Positions 26,670-35,178 of a stretch of 64,000 bases of DNA are shown piece by piece. Each line of letters opens with the position of its first letter. Within the stretch, counting starts at the first letter, position 1. The notes beneath the pieces were generated by a model that had not been told where the DNA came from, did no database searches, and worked only from the letters and a program-made list of their open reading frames with translations. A program made the translations under genes and the position numbers. This stretch comes from an uncultured Prevotella sp. Lineage in GTDB: Bacteria; Bacteroidota; Bacteroidia; Bacteroidales; Bacteroidaceae. Location: NCBI GenBank assembly GCA_944321295.1, contig CALUKU010000011.1, positions 1 through 64,000 of the forward strand, read 5' to 3'.

Positions 26670-28091
26670 TTATAAACCTAAAATACGCTCGATATTATCG
26701 GGTATGTCATATTCGTTGAAGTCAAACCATGAGCGCATGAGGAACATATCGCGCCAGTCAGGCGAATTGCCAATGTCTGCCTTTATTTCATCTTTCGGCT
26801 TCAACATCAGCTTGCCGTCAGAGTCTGCTTTCCATGTCTGCAACTGTTCCAGCTCCCTTATTATCTCCTCTTTCTCCGATTGGCTGACAATATCATCATC
26901 AACACCCACTTCGTTTGCATTTATATGCTCCGCCAGCTTGTAACCGCATTGCGTTTGCAAATTCCTGTAATTTTCACCGTTCAACGGTGATGAATTGTTG
27001 ACAAAGCCTTGTATGTCGCAGTTGTCAACAACACCGCCGCCAACGCCGTCTTCGTCAACAATGCAACGGTATTTCGGGATTCTGTATTTCTTTTGGCGGC
27101 TTTTAATCCATTCCTGAATGTCCGTTGTCTTGCTGACAGCGAAACATATCTTTTCAACGATATTCCAGCCGTCCCATACCGCCAAACGTGCATAATCCGC
27201 GCCATAGCGCGCTATATCACCCGTGATGTAGTGCTTGCCTGTTCTAATAGCCAACGGGTTTCCGAAAATGGCGCAAATCGCATCATACGAACATAGAGCG
27301 TTCGGGTTATCGTCATATTCCCAATTACCCTTGAACAAACGCTGATACTTTACCTTGTCAGCCGTTGAACGCAATGCCTCGATATAGTCGGGGTCAATAA
27401 AAGGGTTTTCCTGCACAAGGCAAGAAAGGTACATCATGTGCCCCGGCAGCTTATTGGCGATAAATGGCTTGTAGAATATATCGTACATCCAATTCTTTTT
27501 CGGGTTACAAGTGATAAACAGTTTTCGCTTGAGCCCGTATTCTGCATTCATTGCACGCCCGACACGGGTCTTGAGGGTGTCGTATGCGCCAAAGTTCACT
27601 TCGCCGCCCTCCTCTATCCAGCCGCCTGTAAACTCTATCGAACCGTACCGCTCGTACAGTGGGTCGCTCGGTTTGAACTGCAAATCAAGAAAATCAATGC
27701 GCGAGCCATTGTAAAACTCAATGAAGTTAAGTTGTCCGTTGAAAGTCCAAAGGCCATCGCACCCATACATCGTGCTGACACGCTTGAATGTAATGTATGT
27801 ACTTTGCGTTATTCGCTTCAATTCGGCACGTCCGATAAACCATTTTGTGCCGGGGAAACAAAGGCACATGAAAAGCAACCACGCCGCGCCCGTCCACGAC
27901 TTAGCACCTCCGGCAGCTCCGCCATACATGATTTCAACGTGCGTGTCATCCGTCAGGTATTCCAAAGCCTCGCCCTGCTTTTCGTGCCGCTTGCCGTCCT
28001 TACAGGTTATGAAGTCGAAACATCGGCGTTTGAAAAGCTCCATCTTGACTGAAAGAGACAAGGGTATTTCAGCGTATTTACTTCGACCCAT
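26670..28091 (-). CDS. Large terminase subunit
   Basis: 473 aa. Walker A MYGGAAGGAKSWTG (~57-67), Walker B FTGGWIEEGGEV, coupling motif LFITCNPKKN, and RNaseH-like nuclease acids in ITGDIARYGADYARLAVWDG, CIVDEDGVGGGVVDNC and SPDWRDMFLMRSWF. It packages DNA into the prohead. It overlaps the small-subunit-like gene by 14 bases. Confidence 0.96.
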   Translation of the reverse strand: MGRSKYAEIPLSLSVKMELFKRRCFDFITCKDGKRHEKQGEALEYLTDDTHVEIMYGGAAGGAKSWTGAAWLLFMCLCFPGTKWFIGRAELKRITQSTYITFKRVSTMYGCDGLWTFNGQLNFIEFYNGSRIDFLDLQFKPSDPLYERYGSIEFTGGWIEEGGEVNFGAYDTLKTRVGRAMNAEYGLKRKLFITCNPKKNWMYDIFYKPFIANKLPGHMMYLSCLVQENPFIDPDYIEALRSTADKVKYQRLFKGNWEYDDNPNALCSYDAICAIFGNPLAIRTGKHYITGDIARYGADYARLAVWDGWNIVEKICFAVSKTTDIQEWIKSRQKKYRIPKYRCIVDEDGVGGGVVDNCDIQGFVNNSSPLNGENYRNLQTQCGYKLAEHINANEVGVDDDIVSQSEKEEIIRELEQLQTWKADSDGKLMLKPKDEIKADIGNSPDWRDMFLMRSWFDFNEYDIPDNIERILGL

Positions 28092-28554
28092 TCGTTGACT
28101 TTATTTTTTCCAACAACGCATTGTATTGCAATAGTTCTTCCGTGCTCAACCCCGAAAGGTCAACACCGTTGCTCGTGACCTCTGCTTTTACATCGCTTTC
28201 CACTGCTTGCGTGGGCTTGCCAAAAACACGGTCAAACAGCATTTCCACTGTTGACGTGCGCCCATATCGTATATCCGTATTGATAGCCGATATTACATTT
28301 AACACCCATAAAGGGGTTTTCTTATTCGGCTTTTTATCCGCATCTTTAATCAACGGCTCCAGCTCTTCGGGCGAACTCTCCATTATGAAGCGAATGACTT
28401 TCAAATAGTCTTCCTTGCTCATTAATGGGTCAACACGCTTTCCTGACAACTTCTTGATGTATTTATACACGGAGGGCTTCCGACCTCTGTTTTGAGGTTG
28501 GTTCTCGCTTGTAAAGCGATTTCCAATTTTGTTGTCTTTTTCAAATAGTCCCAT
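28078..28554 (-). CDS. Small terminase-like protein
   Basis: About 158 aa from the ATG at 28554. N-terminal GNRFTSENQPQNRGRKPSVYKYIKKLSGK resembles the DUF5681-type start of Bacteroidetes terminase-associated proteins; helical body; directly upstream of and overlapping the large subunit. A longer reading up to 28611 runs into the operator and was not chosen. Confidence 0.7.
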   Translation of the reverse strand: MGLFEKDNKIGNRFTSENQPQNRGRKPSVYKYIKKLSGKRVDPLMSKEDYLKVIRFIMESSPEELEPLIKDADKKPNKKTPLWVLNVISAINTDIRYGRTSTVEMLFDRVFGKPTQAVESDVKAEVTSNGVDLSGLSTEELLQYNALLEKIKSTNGSK

Positions 28555-28591
28555 CCGTTGTTTTACCGTTGATATTCGTTGTTTTTTGCAA

Positions 28592-28627
28592 TATGTGTTC
28601 ACCAAACACATATAAACTGCAAATAAA
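28592..28627 (-). promoter_or_regulatory. Phage operator upstream of terminase genes
   Basis: Perfect arms TGTGTT-N5-AACACA at 28594-28610 (extended to 21 bases, 28592-28612). A weak minus-strand -7-like box TTTATTTG lies at 28627 to 28620. No TTTG at the right distance was seen, so promoter strength is unclear. Confidence 0.55.
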
Positions 28628-28668
28628 AACCGATAGCAATAAATCGCAATCGGCTTTTACTTCAAGTA

Positions 28669-28902
28669 TCAGGCTTGTTTTTGCTGTTCCTGGTACTTAT
28701 TCCAAAACCATTGTACAAGGTCATTTCCCTGCTCCTCCAGCTCATCATAAGCGTCTGTTTCGTCTAATAGAGCGTCAGCCTTGTCAATCACGCTTGACAG
28801 CAAACGTTGTTGCTCATCGGTTGCGTTATATATTTCAATCTCTCCGTTCAGCTGCTGATGGATTACTTTAATCTCATCAGCTGATAATTCGATTTTACTC
28901 AT
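28669..28902 (-). CDS. Small acidic protein, unknown
   Basis: 77 aa, helical (MSKIELSADEIKVIHQQLNGEIEIYNATDEQQRLLSSVIDKADALLDE...). Located between terminase and zincin genes. Function unknown. Confidence 0.6.
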   Translation of the reverse strand: MSKIELSADEIKVIHQQLNGEIEIYNATDEQQRLLSSVIDKADALLDETDAYDELEEQGNDLVQWFWNKYQEQQKQA

Positions 28903-28937
28903 AAGTCTATTGATTTTGAATGTTATTGCAAATATAA

Positions 28938-29543
28938 TTATAAATCGTATTTTTTCGCTATCGCCTTAACCTTTCTTGTGTATTTGTCAGCCTTGCCGTG
29001 TACTGCCTTGGTAACTGTTTCAGCCCAAAACTCACTAACATTCGTTTCTGCATATTTGCCATATCCCGACTTCTTCTTATCCTTACGCCATTGTGTATAT
29101 AGCTTGTTTATTTCCTTTCCTGCCGCCTTTTGCTTTGCACCCGTCATGTGTTCATTCCATGTGGCATGGGCAAGCTCGTGCGTAACAGTGTGCGCTGTAG
29201 GCTTGTTTGTTTTCGTATGCCAGCCGGAAGCATAACCTTTACGTGTCGTTGCATCCACCGACTTTTTACCCTTGTTGAAATATTGCTTGTTAAGATACAC
29301 CGCATTAGACTTTCCGTTTAATGTTTGATGCACACCAAGCGTTCCGGCACTAAGGTTTGCCAACTTTACATCCCTTTGCCTTACGCCCATTACGGAATGG
29401 TAACGGCTTATCGCCGCTTTCGTGTCCTTGTACATCTGAGGGTCTTTCATTTTCACCAAGTCCTCAACACCCGTAATCTTTCCTTTATAGGAACTGTCGC
29501 CGGGTTGCATACCGCCGCGCGTTCCGCTTGAATTTCTGCCCAT
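28938..29543 (-). CDS. Zincin-type metallopeptidase domain protein
   Basis: 201 aa. Contains HTVTHELAHATWNEH (H-E-x-x-H) and a later Glu in VSEFWAE, the zinc-ligand layout of zincin metallopeptidases, on a lysine-rich background. Comparable domains are found as C-termini of MuF proteins; here it is a separate gene just ahead of the terminase genes. It might be a virion-associated protease or an effector; no substrate can be read from the sequence. Confidence 0.75.
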   Translation of the reverse strand: MGRNSSGTRGGMQPGDSSYKGKITGVEDLVKMKDPQMYKDTKAAISRYHSVMGVRQRDVKLANLSAGTLGVHQTLNGKSNAVYLNKQYFNKGKKSVDATTRKGYASGWHTKTNKPTAHTVTHELAHATWNEHMTGAKQKAAGKEINKLYTQWRKDKKKSGYGKYAETNVSEFWAETVTKAVHGKADKYTRKVKAIAKKYDL

Positions 29544-29544
29544 G

Positions 29545-30627
29545 CTATTTCTTTTTATCGTTTATAAAATCCCTAACGTACAAAAGACCCGACTTTTGGC
29601 AAAAGAGCTGTATATCCCTGCCTCCGCCGTAGACTATCAGGTTCGGCCTGTCAAGACCGCTTATCTCCTGCGCAACCCGTAAATCAGACTTAAGGCTTTC
29701 CATCCAACCATCCAAGCCACGGGTGAAAAAGGCGTTGTACCCTTTCGGAATGCCCATTTTATTGTATTCAATGAATTTGTCGGCAACATTCAGGTCTGCA
29801 TACACCTTTATACCGCATTCCTGAAAATACCTGCTTAGCCAGCGTTTCTTATATATAAGTTGCAACCCCCACGCAATAGGCGTTTGGTCGTGGCAACTAC
29901 AATTCGGCTCGACAATGGCCTTACAACCGCTGTCAAGCACTTTAACAGGGTCTTTGAACAATGCCTCAAACCTGTAATCGTCAACGTAGAAATGGTATGT
30001 CGCAACATCCTTACGTAAACGGCTGTTAGCACCCCACGGGGTAAAAGGCAGTTCCAATTTCCCGGCTTGCATATCAAGCAAGAGGTTGGGTATCTCGAAG
30101 TCATTGTCGCTTTCATAAAGCACATCTTGGCACATGGAACGATAGAATGCGTCCTTGCCGTCATCCCCACTTTCCATGCCGTCCCCATCGGCTTCGTCTT
30201 TGTCTTCCTCATCCTCGCTTGCAGTCTTTTTCGCATCCTTTGGCATATCCAGTCCGATAAAGTCAAAATCGACATCGTCCCAAAGGTCGTTGACTTCAAG
30301 CTCGCCAAAGTCCCATTCGCCATTATTGATGTTGTCACGCAATATTATATCCTTGCGCTCATCAGGCGTAAGGTCGTAATATACGATAACAGGCACATTT
30401 TCCAAACCGACAAACCTTGCCGCTTTCAGGCGTTGGTTTCCTGCCAACACCACCATCTTTCCATCCTCGACTTCCACCGCCAAAGGTCTGTGCTTCCAAA
30501 AGCCGTTTATCTTTATGGAATCCACAAGCCTGTCAAAGTCCGCCTTTTTGATTTTACGCGGATTTTGAGAAAACAATGTCAAATCGTCTGTCGGAACATA
30601 TTTAATGCCTTCACTCTTCATCATCAT
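29545..30627 (-). CDS. ParB-like nuclease domain with DUF4417-like C-terminus
   Basis: About 361 aa. Residues ~1-110: ParB/Srx-fold nuclease domain (NPRKIKKADFDRLVDSIKINGFWKHRPLAVE, VLAGNQRLKAARFVGLENVPVIVY, RDNINNGEWD). An acidic linker follows. C-terminal ~200 residues (CKAIVEPNCSCHDQTPIAWGLQLIYKKRWLSRYFQECGIKVYADLNV, PKGYNAFFTRG) resemble DUF4417. Such proteins precede phage terminases. Start at the first ATG after an AGGAGG (30627); it overlaps the upstream gene. Confidence 0.8.
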   Translation of the reverse strand: MMMKSEGIKYVPTDDLTLFSQNPRKIKKADFDRLVDSIKINGFWKHRPLAVEVEDGKMVVLAGNQRLKAARFVGLENVPVIVYYDLTPDERKDIILRDNINNGEWDFGELEVNDLWDDVDFDFIGLDMPKDAKKTASEDEEDKDEADGDGMESGDDGKDAFYRSMCQDVLYESDNDFEIPNLLLDMQAGKLELPFTPWGANSRLRKDVATYHFYVDDYRFEALFKDPVKVLDSGCKAIVEPNCSCHDQTPIAWGLQLIYKKRWLSRYFQECGIKVYADLNVADKFIEYNKMGIPKGYNAFFTRGLDGWMESLKSDLRVAQEISGLDRPNLIVYGGGRDIQLFCQKSGLLYVRDFINDKKK

Positions 30628-31051
30628 CAGCCTCCTCTGTCTCATCGCCATCCTCTACTTCATCGTCAGGCATGAAGTTGTCATAATCTGAAATTTCAAA
30701 GAACTTCCGCATCACTTCGGCAAGACGGACAAATCTGTAATGCCTTTTATCGCCTACATAGACGAACTTATCCCCATCAGGACTGTAACCTATCGCATAG
30801 AACCTGCCTCGATAACCTATCGGCAAAGCCAATTTGTCATATATGGAAACAACCGACTCCGACAAGCCTGTTATGTGCGCCTTACGGTTGTAATCGTCGT
30901 TTACGTAGATATGTATAAGGTCGCCTTTCCCGAACTCCCTTTTAGGGAACAGGACTTTAAGGACAACACGCCCGATGCTTTCCTCATATCTCCACAAAAT
31001 AACAGCCAGCACCGCCACGCACACAATAGAACATATCGGAATCCAATACAT
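30611..31051 (-). CDS. Membrane-anchored acidic protein, unknown
   Basis: 146 aa. One N-terminal transmembrane segment (IPICSIVCVAVLAVILWRY), a small beta-rich middle region and an extremely acidic C-terminal tail (DDEVEDGDETEEADDDEE). First gene behind the promoter/operator at 31075-31105. Confidence 0.7.
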   Translation of the reverse strand: MYWIPICSIVCVAVLAVILWRYEESIGRVVLKVLFPKREFGKGDLIHIYVNDDYNRKAHITGLSESVVSIYDKLALPIGYRGRFYAIGYSPDGDKFVYVGDKRHYRFVRLAEVMRKFFEISDYDNFMPDDEVEDGDETEEADDDEE

Positions 31052-31074
31052 ACGCTAATATTTTTAGTTCATTG

Positions 31075-31105
31075 CAAAGATACAAAAATGTGTTCAATAA
31101 ACACA
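31075..31105 (-). promoter_or_regulatory. Minus-strand promoter with phage operator
   Basis: Minus-strand -7 box TATCTTTG (31082 to 31075) with palindrome TGTGTT-N5-AACACA (31089-31105) upstream, centre 15 bases from the box. Nearly the same layout as at 1846-1877. It gives the late packaging region its own start, 3' of the replication genes. Confidence 0.65.
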
Positions 31106-31121
31106 CTTTTAAGGCATAAAA

Positions 31122-31559
31122 TTAATAACCATATACAAGCATGGCGGCATCCCTTTCATGCTCGTTAGTTCTTTTACCATATCCCGTAATGTTTTTGAAC
31201 CCATCTTGCGTTAGTTTCGTTACGTTCCTTTTAGGCTCTACCATCTCATAATCAGCACCAAGTCCGGCAAGGTAATCGTCCCAAATCGCAGCGTCGCGTT
31301 TCACAGACCCGACACCCTGTAACCGCTTGCGCTCCATCTCACGAGGCATTCTTTCCGTTCCAAACCATTTGCGTTTTCTTGGGTCTTCGACAAGCACCTT
31401 GAGCCTGACCTTTTTTTCCGAGGCGTACTTTACATATTCCCCTACAAGCTCCATTGCAACGTGTATCTTCAATGTTTTCAGCATGAGGAAACAACGTTCC
31501 GAACTGTCCCATACGGCAAAGCCTGTATGTACGCCCGTGTCAATACCAATGTATATCAT
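31122..31559 (-). CDS. RuvC-like Holliday-junction resolvase
   Basis: 145 aa of the RNase H fold: first Asp in YIGIDTGVHTGFAVW, Glu in VLVEDPRKRKWFGTER, and final NEHERDAAMLVYGY. This is the usual catalytic Asp-Glu-Asp pattern of phage RuvC-like crossover junction nucleases, which process replicated or recombined phage DNA before packaging. Confidence 0.8.
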   Translation of the reverse strand: MIYIGIDTGVHTGFAVWDSSERCFLMLKTLKIHVAMELVGEYVKYASEKKVRLKVLVEDPRKRKWFGTERMPREMERKRLQGVGSVKRDAAIWDDYLAGLGADYEMVEPKRNVTKLTQDGFKNITGYGKRTNEHERDAAMLVYGY

Positions 31560-31565
31560 AATCCA

Positions 31566-32291
31566 TCAAAACAAAACTTGCTCCATTGTTACCAGCTTAA
31601 GCCGTTTAACAGCCGGGGCATAGTATTTTTCCAATATCTCACATCCGACAAAACGGCGTTTTTCTTTGAAGCACGCAACAGCTGTTGAAAAGCTCCCGGC
31701 ATAAGGGTCAAACACCAAATCGCCCTCTTTCGTATGCAACGCGACCAAATGCCGTAATAATCCAACAGGCTTTTCTGTCTCGTGAATGCGTTTGCTCGGT
31801 GGGGTGTAGTGGAATGTCTTTTGCTGAAGCCTATATCCAAGGCTATTGAAAGTCGCTCCCTTTTCACGGATATACACTATAAATTCCAGGTTGTTTATAT
31901 AGTTGCCATTGCCCAAAGGCATGGGATTTGGCTTATCCCATACAAGCAACGTAGCAACATAACCCTTGCTTTCCCACCATGTCATAATACGCCCAATCTG
32001 CTTGTTTGAACAAAAGACACACACATTCACCACCTTTAACACCCTTATAAATTCCGTAAAAACCCTGTCGTAGTCTATACCGTGGGAAACAAAGTATATC
32101 GCACTTTCCTTGCGTGGCCGCAGTAAACGACGGTTTATAAAGTCTCCATGACCGCCCCCTCCGTTCAAGTCCAGCTCATACGGAATATCGGTCAGTATGA
32201 AGTCAACGCTTTTATCCGGCATACTGCCCATCAGTTCCAAACAATCGCCGTTAAAGCAACGCAGACCGTTTAAGTTTGTTTCTTCCATCAA
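31566..32291 (-). CDS. DNA adenine/N4-cytosine methyltransferase
   Basis: 241 aa. Beta-class order: catalytic motif IV as TDIPYELD (DIPY instead of the usual DPPY), then C-terminal motifs HETEKPVGLL and LVFDPYAGSFSTAVAC (motif I, S-adenosylmethionine binding) and FVGCEILEKYYAPA. Modifies phage DNA, probably against host restriction. The Asp-Ile-Pro-Tyr change is seen in phage members and need not abolish activity. Overlaps its upstream gene by 4 bases. Confidence 0.88.
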   Translation of the reverse strand: MMEETNLNGLRCFNGDCLELMGSMPDKSVDFILTDIPYELDLNGGGGHGDFINRRLLRPRKESAIYFVSHGIDYDRVFTEFIRVLKVVNVCVFCSNKQIGRIMTWWESKGYVATLLVWDKPNPMPLGNGNYINNLEFIVYIREKGATFNSLGYRLQQKTFHYTPPSKRIHETEKPVGLLRHLVALHTKEGDLVFDPYAGSFSTAVACFKEKRRFVGCEILEKYYAPAVKRLKLVTMEQVLF

Positions 32292-32749
32292 TACCTGAAT
32301 TTTGTGAATTGAATGACAACGCCCTCGAAAACGTTTTCACTGTTGTTACTGAAAAACCACTCTATAAACTCATTGACTGTCAAGCCGTCATTTTTCGCCA
32401 CTTCCTCGATAGGCACATTTTTACCGTCTATCCATATTTGCGGCACGGCATCATCACAGCCGTAGGTCATCGTTACTTCTTGCAGTCCAATATCTTCAAA
32501 CCGCATCAGTTCCCTCTGTTGCGAGTTGTACGGCTTACCGCTCCACTCCCTTACAGACAAGTATTTCCTGCCGCCGTTTATGTCGGCGCACCATTTGTTC
32601 CATATCCCGTTTTTATTTTCACGTATGGTGTGTATCTTGCTGCCGTTCTTTAACTTTTCCTCAAAACCTGTCGGCTTACCCGACCTTGAATGTGCCGCAG
32701 GAAAAACCTTGCACAATGTGATTATAACTTTCTTTTTCTCCATAGTCAT
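32288..32749 (-). CDS. Hypothetical protein in methyltransferase cluster
   Basis: 153 aa (…FEEKLKNGSKIHTIRENKNGIWNKWCADINGGRKYLSVREWSGKPYNSQQRELMRFEDIG…). The 'KIHTIRxN … G…LSVREWSGKPYxSxQ' pattern is frequent in Bacteroidetes phages; it recalls ASCH-type RNA-binding proteins, but that is not established. Coupled to both methyltransferases by 4-base overlaps. Confidence 0.65.
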   Translation of the reverse strand: MTMEKKKVIITLCKVFPAAHSRSGKPTGFEEKLKNGSKIHTIRENKNGIWNKWCADINGGRKYLSVREWSGKPYNSQQRELMRFEDIGLQEVTMTYGCDDAVPQIWIDGKNVPIEEVAKNDGLTVNEFIEWFFSNNSENVFEGVVIQFTKFRY

Positions 32750-33378
32750 TTATTTTTTAATTCATCAGGCAAAAAAGACAAGATGTGCTTTATCACCTCC
32801 ACAGTCCAGCCATTGCCCAACATTTTATATTGCTGTGTTTCCGAAACACCCCACTTATACCAGTCGGGTATTGTTTGCAACCTCGCACACTCCGTAGGCG
32901 TCAATCTCCTTATCCTGACACCCTCCATAATGTTTATCGTCCTGCCCCCATGACCGTTCATAAGTGCCGGGGCTTGCGCTACCACATCATATACCCTGTT
33001 TTGTTGGTACGGTTGCTTCCCGTTGCTTTCGCCGCACGCATTTATCTGCCTTATATTATCTTTCATGCTCAAAAGGTAATTGTTGTTTTCCCATGAGTGG
33101 CTTGTTATCGTAGGCGATTTTTCTACATACAAACCGCCCTTGTTGTTGCCACGAGGGCATTGCATTATCAAGTTGTCCTTTGCGACGGTGGTAAGACAGT
33201 TCGTCTTGCCTTGCGCCTGGCTCTCCTCAAACCGTGGTTGTTCGTTCCTATAAACCCTGCCACGCTGCGCCACACAAACCAAATCCATGTCGCTGTGGTA
33301 GCTTTTGCAAGATATGCAATTTGCTTTGTCCTGATTGGCCGGAATTTCGCCTTTGTAATTAATCCTTACAATATCCAT
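32746..33378 (-). CDS. C5-cytosine methyltransferase, C-terminal part
   Basis: 210 aa. Target-recognition-like region (DLVCVAQRGRVYR, QGKTNCLTTVAKDNLIMQ) followed by motifs IX and X (RIRRLTPTECARLQTIPDWYKWGVSETQQYKMLGNGWTVEVIKHIL). The catalytic N-terminal half lies upstream (33690-34316 and 33470-33757) in other frames. The own ATG overlaps the stop reached by the G9-corrected upstream frame (ATGGATATTGTAA), so a two-subunit enzyme is possible. Confidence 0.85.
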   Translation of the reverse strand: MDIVRINYKGEIPANQDKANCISCKSYHSDMDLVCVAQRGRVYRNEQPRFEESQAQGKTNCLTTVAKDNLIMQCPRGNNKGGLYVEKSPTITSHSWENNNYLLSMKDNIRQINACGESNGKQPYQQNRVYDVVAQAPALMNGHGGRTINIMEGVRIRRLTPTECARLQTIPDWYKWGVSETQQYKMLGNGWTVEVIKHILSFLPDELKNK

Positions 33379-33472
33379 AGCTCTAATATATAAGGCCGTG
33401 TGCCGTATTTGTCAAGCCCCTTGCTGTATGTTACTATAATACATGGCACTTTGCCGTTCTTAACTAATTTTA

Positions 33473-33480
33473 CCCCCCCC
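33473..33480. repeat. Homopolymer tract C8 (phase-variation candidate 2)
   Basis: Eight C on the plus strand (G8 in the gene). As read, the gene frame gives CGG GGG GGG TAA. With nine G the frame stays open another 36 codons; with seven it stops after four codons. Confidence 0.85.
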
Positions 33481-33689
33481 GATTTTTTGTATTAGGTATT
33501 ACAACCGCTCTTTCTTCCTTAACCAAGTCGTACATTTCTTTGCCCTTTACCCTTAAAGCATTCATTTTTCCGTCCCTGTCATGGAACTTTGCCCCGAAGT
33601 TATTGCCTTTCTCGACATTGCGCTCACGGTGAATAAGCAACTTTTCAACAACGCTTTCTTTCAGATAATAACGTTCCGGCACCTCTACT

Positions 33690-34316
33690 TCAAGAATGTC
33701 TTTCAATAGAATGCCTCTGTCTTTCGGTTGCGGTATAACACTTTCGGGGGGGGGCAAATAAATCGGTCTGTGCAGTCTTTATATTAGTCCAATAGATACG
33801 TTTCCGTGTTTGTGCCGAAACGAGCGCACTATTGATGTGAACACCGCGCACACCCAATGCCTCGTTGATTACACATTCCCATCGTTTGCCCATCTCTACA
33901 TTTTCAAGCAAGAAAAAGACATCAGGGTTTGCTTCCCGTACTTCGGCAAGTATTCGTACATACTCCCAAAACAGGTAACTTTGTCCCTCGAACTCAAAAC
34001 CTGCCCTTTTCAATTCAAGATAGCGGTCAAGCGTAAGGACTTTTTCATTCGTAGAAGTTGACATACCCTTGCGCTTCCCGGCAAAGCTGAAAGACTGGCA
34101 CGGACTGCCTCCAATGAGCAAGTCAATACGCCCAAGGTTTCGTGCGTCAACGTTGCGGACATCGCCAAGCTGTACCGTATCAGGAAAATTCAACATCGTA
34201 TTCTGTATCGCGAACTTATCGACCTCGCTTGCATAATACTTGTCTATCTTGCAACCAAGCTCGCGCAACGCTATCTGACCGCACGACATTCCATCAAAAA
34301 GACTTAGCACTATCAT
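33690..34316 (-). CDS. C5-cytosine methyltransferase, catalytic N-terminal part
   Basis: Motif I VLSLFDGMSCGQIALRELG, motif IV GGSPCQSFSFAGKR with the catalytic cysteine, motif VI LLENVEMGK, motif VIII SAQTRKRIYWTNI. In frame until the C9 tract at 33754-33746, after which the frame gives an unrelated end. Resembles phage Dnmt-like enzymes. First gene after DUF4406-like gene (4-base overlap). Confidence 0.9.
   Translation of the reverse strand: MIVLSLFDGMSCGQIALRELGCKIDKYYASEVDKFAIQNTMLNFPDTVQLGDVRNVDARNLGRIDLLIGGSPCQSFSFAGKRKGMSTSTNEKVLTLDRYLELKRAGFEFEGQSYLFWEYVRILAEVREANPDVFFLLENVEMGKRWECVINEALGVRGVHINSALVSAQTRKRIYWTNIKTAQTDLFAPPRKCYTATERQRHSIERHS
33746..33754. repeat. Homopolymer tract G9 (phase-variation candidate 1)
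   Basis: Nine G on the plus strand (C9 in the gene). With eight, methyltransferase motif VIII would read straight into the IPQPKDRG segment. Confidence 0.88.
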
Positions 34317-34648
34317 TCCTCAATATTGTTTCCGTCAATTATTCGCAAACCATATATCTTTGCCGCACGGTATTCAAGATTGCATCCCTTTGATGAAGTC
34401 CAGCCCCTATCAAGAAACACTGTATCGCATTCCAACAACGCCGTTATGTCCCGGCCAAGAGCCTCGGTTTCTGTAACATCCGTATCGTCAAACGGTACGA
34501 CATCAAACGGCGTTATTATATCTGCATCAGGATATTCATCGGCAAGGTACGCTTTCAATGCTTTAGCCTTGCGGTGAGCCGCCTTACGCCTTTCATACGG
34601 TGTCTTCTCCTTACGCCCATTTATCGGCGTTGATATGTAAATTTTCAT
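34313..34648 (-). CDS. DUF4406-like (deoxyribosyltransferase fold) protein
   Basis: 111 aa. KIYISTPINGRKEK at the start, DTVFLDRGWTSSKGCNLEYRAAKIYGL at the end: the DUF4406/nucleoside 2-deoxyribosyltransferase-like pattern common in phages. Substrate unknown; may act in nucleotide metabolism. Confidence 0.75.
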   Translation of the reverse strand: MKIYISTPINGRKEKTPYERRKAAHRKAKALKAYLADEYPDADIITPFDVVPFDDTDVTETEALGRDITALLECDTVFLDRGWTSSKGCNLEYRAAKIYGLRIIDGNNIEE

Positions 34649-34983
34649 TGCGTACCTCCTTTCTTCAATTCTGCGATAAGCGCATCGGCGAACCGTACCG
34701 CTTCTTGGGCAGAGCCTTTCAAATCCTTGTATTCAAAGCCCAAGCCTGACTCTTCTGCTCTCTTGGCATTGCCGTCATCAATATATATCGCGTGCAGAAT
34801 AGTCTTTGCTATCTCATATCGCCTCTGTCCCCAATCAATGGCACTTGTAGGCTCTTGCAGTATTTCCACTTCGTCAAATCCGAGTTCTATGGGATTGCCC
34901 CAACTGTCGCATTTGTCAAGCGTAACTTTTGCATAATCGGCAATATTGATAATTTCTCCTGTTGCTTTTATCTTTGCTTTCAT
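34645..34983 (-). CDS. Small accessory protein, unknown
   Basis: About 112 aa from the ATG at 34983, which overlaps the stop of the previous gene as ATGA. Begins MKAKIKATGEIINIADYAKVTLDKCDSWGNPIELGFDEVEIL, a small beta-rich domain found in many Bacteroidetes phage cassettes. Function unknown. Confidence 0.65.
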   Translation of the reverse strand: MKAKIKATGEIINIADYAKVTLDKCDSWGNPIELGFDEVEILQEPTSAIDWGQRRYEIAKTILHAIYIDDGNAKRAEESGLGFEYKDLKGSAQEAVRFADALIAELKKGGTQ

Positions 34984-35174
34984 TCCGTTTCCTCCTTTGC
35001 TTTGATAAATAGTTCGCATTTCCCGTCCTCATAACAAGGCTCAATCCAATATATCGGATAATAATCCTCCATCAATGCTCTCTGACCCAAGATAAACCGC
35101 TTGCATTGCTCGCGCAGAGGGCAATAGCCGTTGTCATGGGTCATTGCATCGCACATATCTATATCGTAACTCAT
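34980..35174 (-). CDS. Small Cys-rich protein, unknown
   Basis: 64 aa with MCDAMTHDNGYCPLREQCKRF and IEPCYEDGKCELF; four to five cysteines could bind a metal. Coupled to the next gene (ATGA). Confidence 0.6.
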   Translation of the reverse strand: MSYDIDMCDAMTHDNGYCPLREQCKRFILGQRALMEDYYPIYWIEPCYEDGKCELFIKAKEETE

Positions 35175-35178
35175 TTCG

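Larger units (their letters stand above)
33470..33757 (-). pseudogene. C5-methyltransferase middle part, out of frame
   Basis: The readable segment (IPQPKDRGILLKDILEVEVPERYYLKESVVEKLL...) is the normal continuation of the methyltransferase after motif VIII, but it is in a different frame from 33690-34316. The frame changes at a C9 tract (plus-strand G9, 33746-33754). It ends at a TAA directly after a G8 tract (plus-strand C8, 33473-33480). A tract of C8 at the first and G9 (or G6) at the second would restore reading. Confidence 0.85.

Noticed and set aside
28555-28611. Upstream extension of the small-terminase-like gene
   Set aside because: The extra 19 codons run through the phage operator and lack similarity; ATG 28554 preferred.
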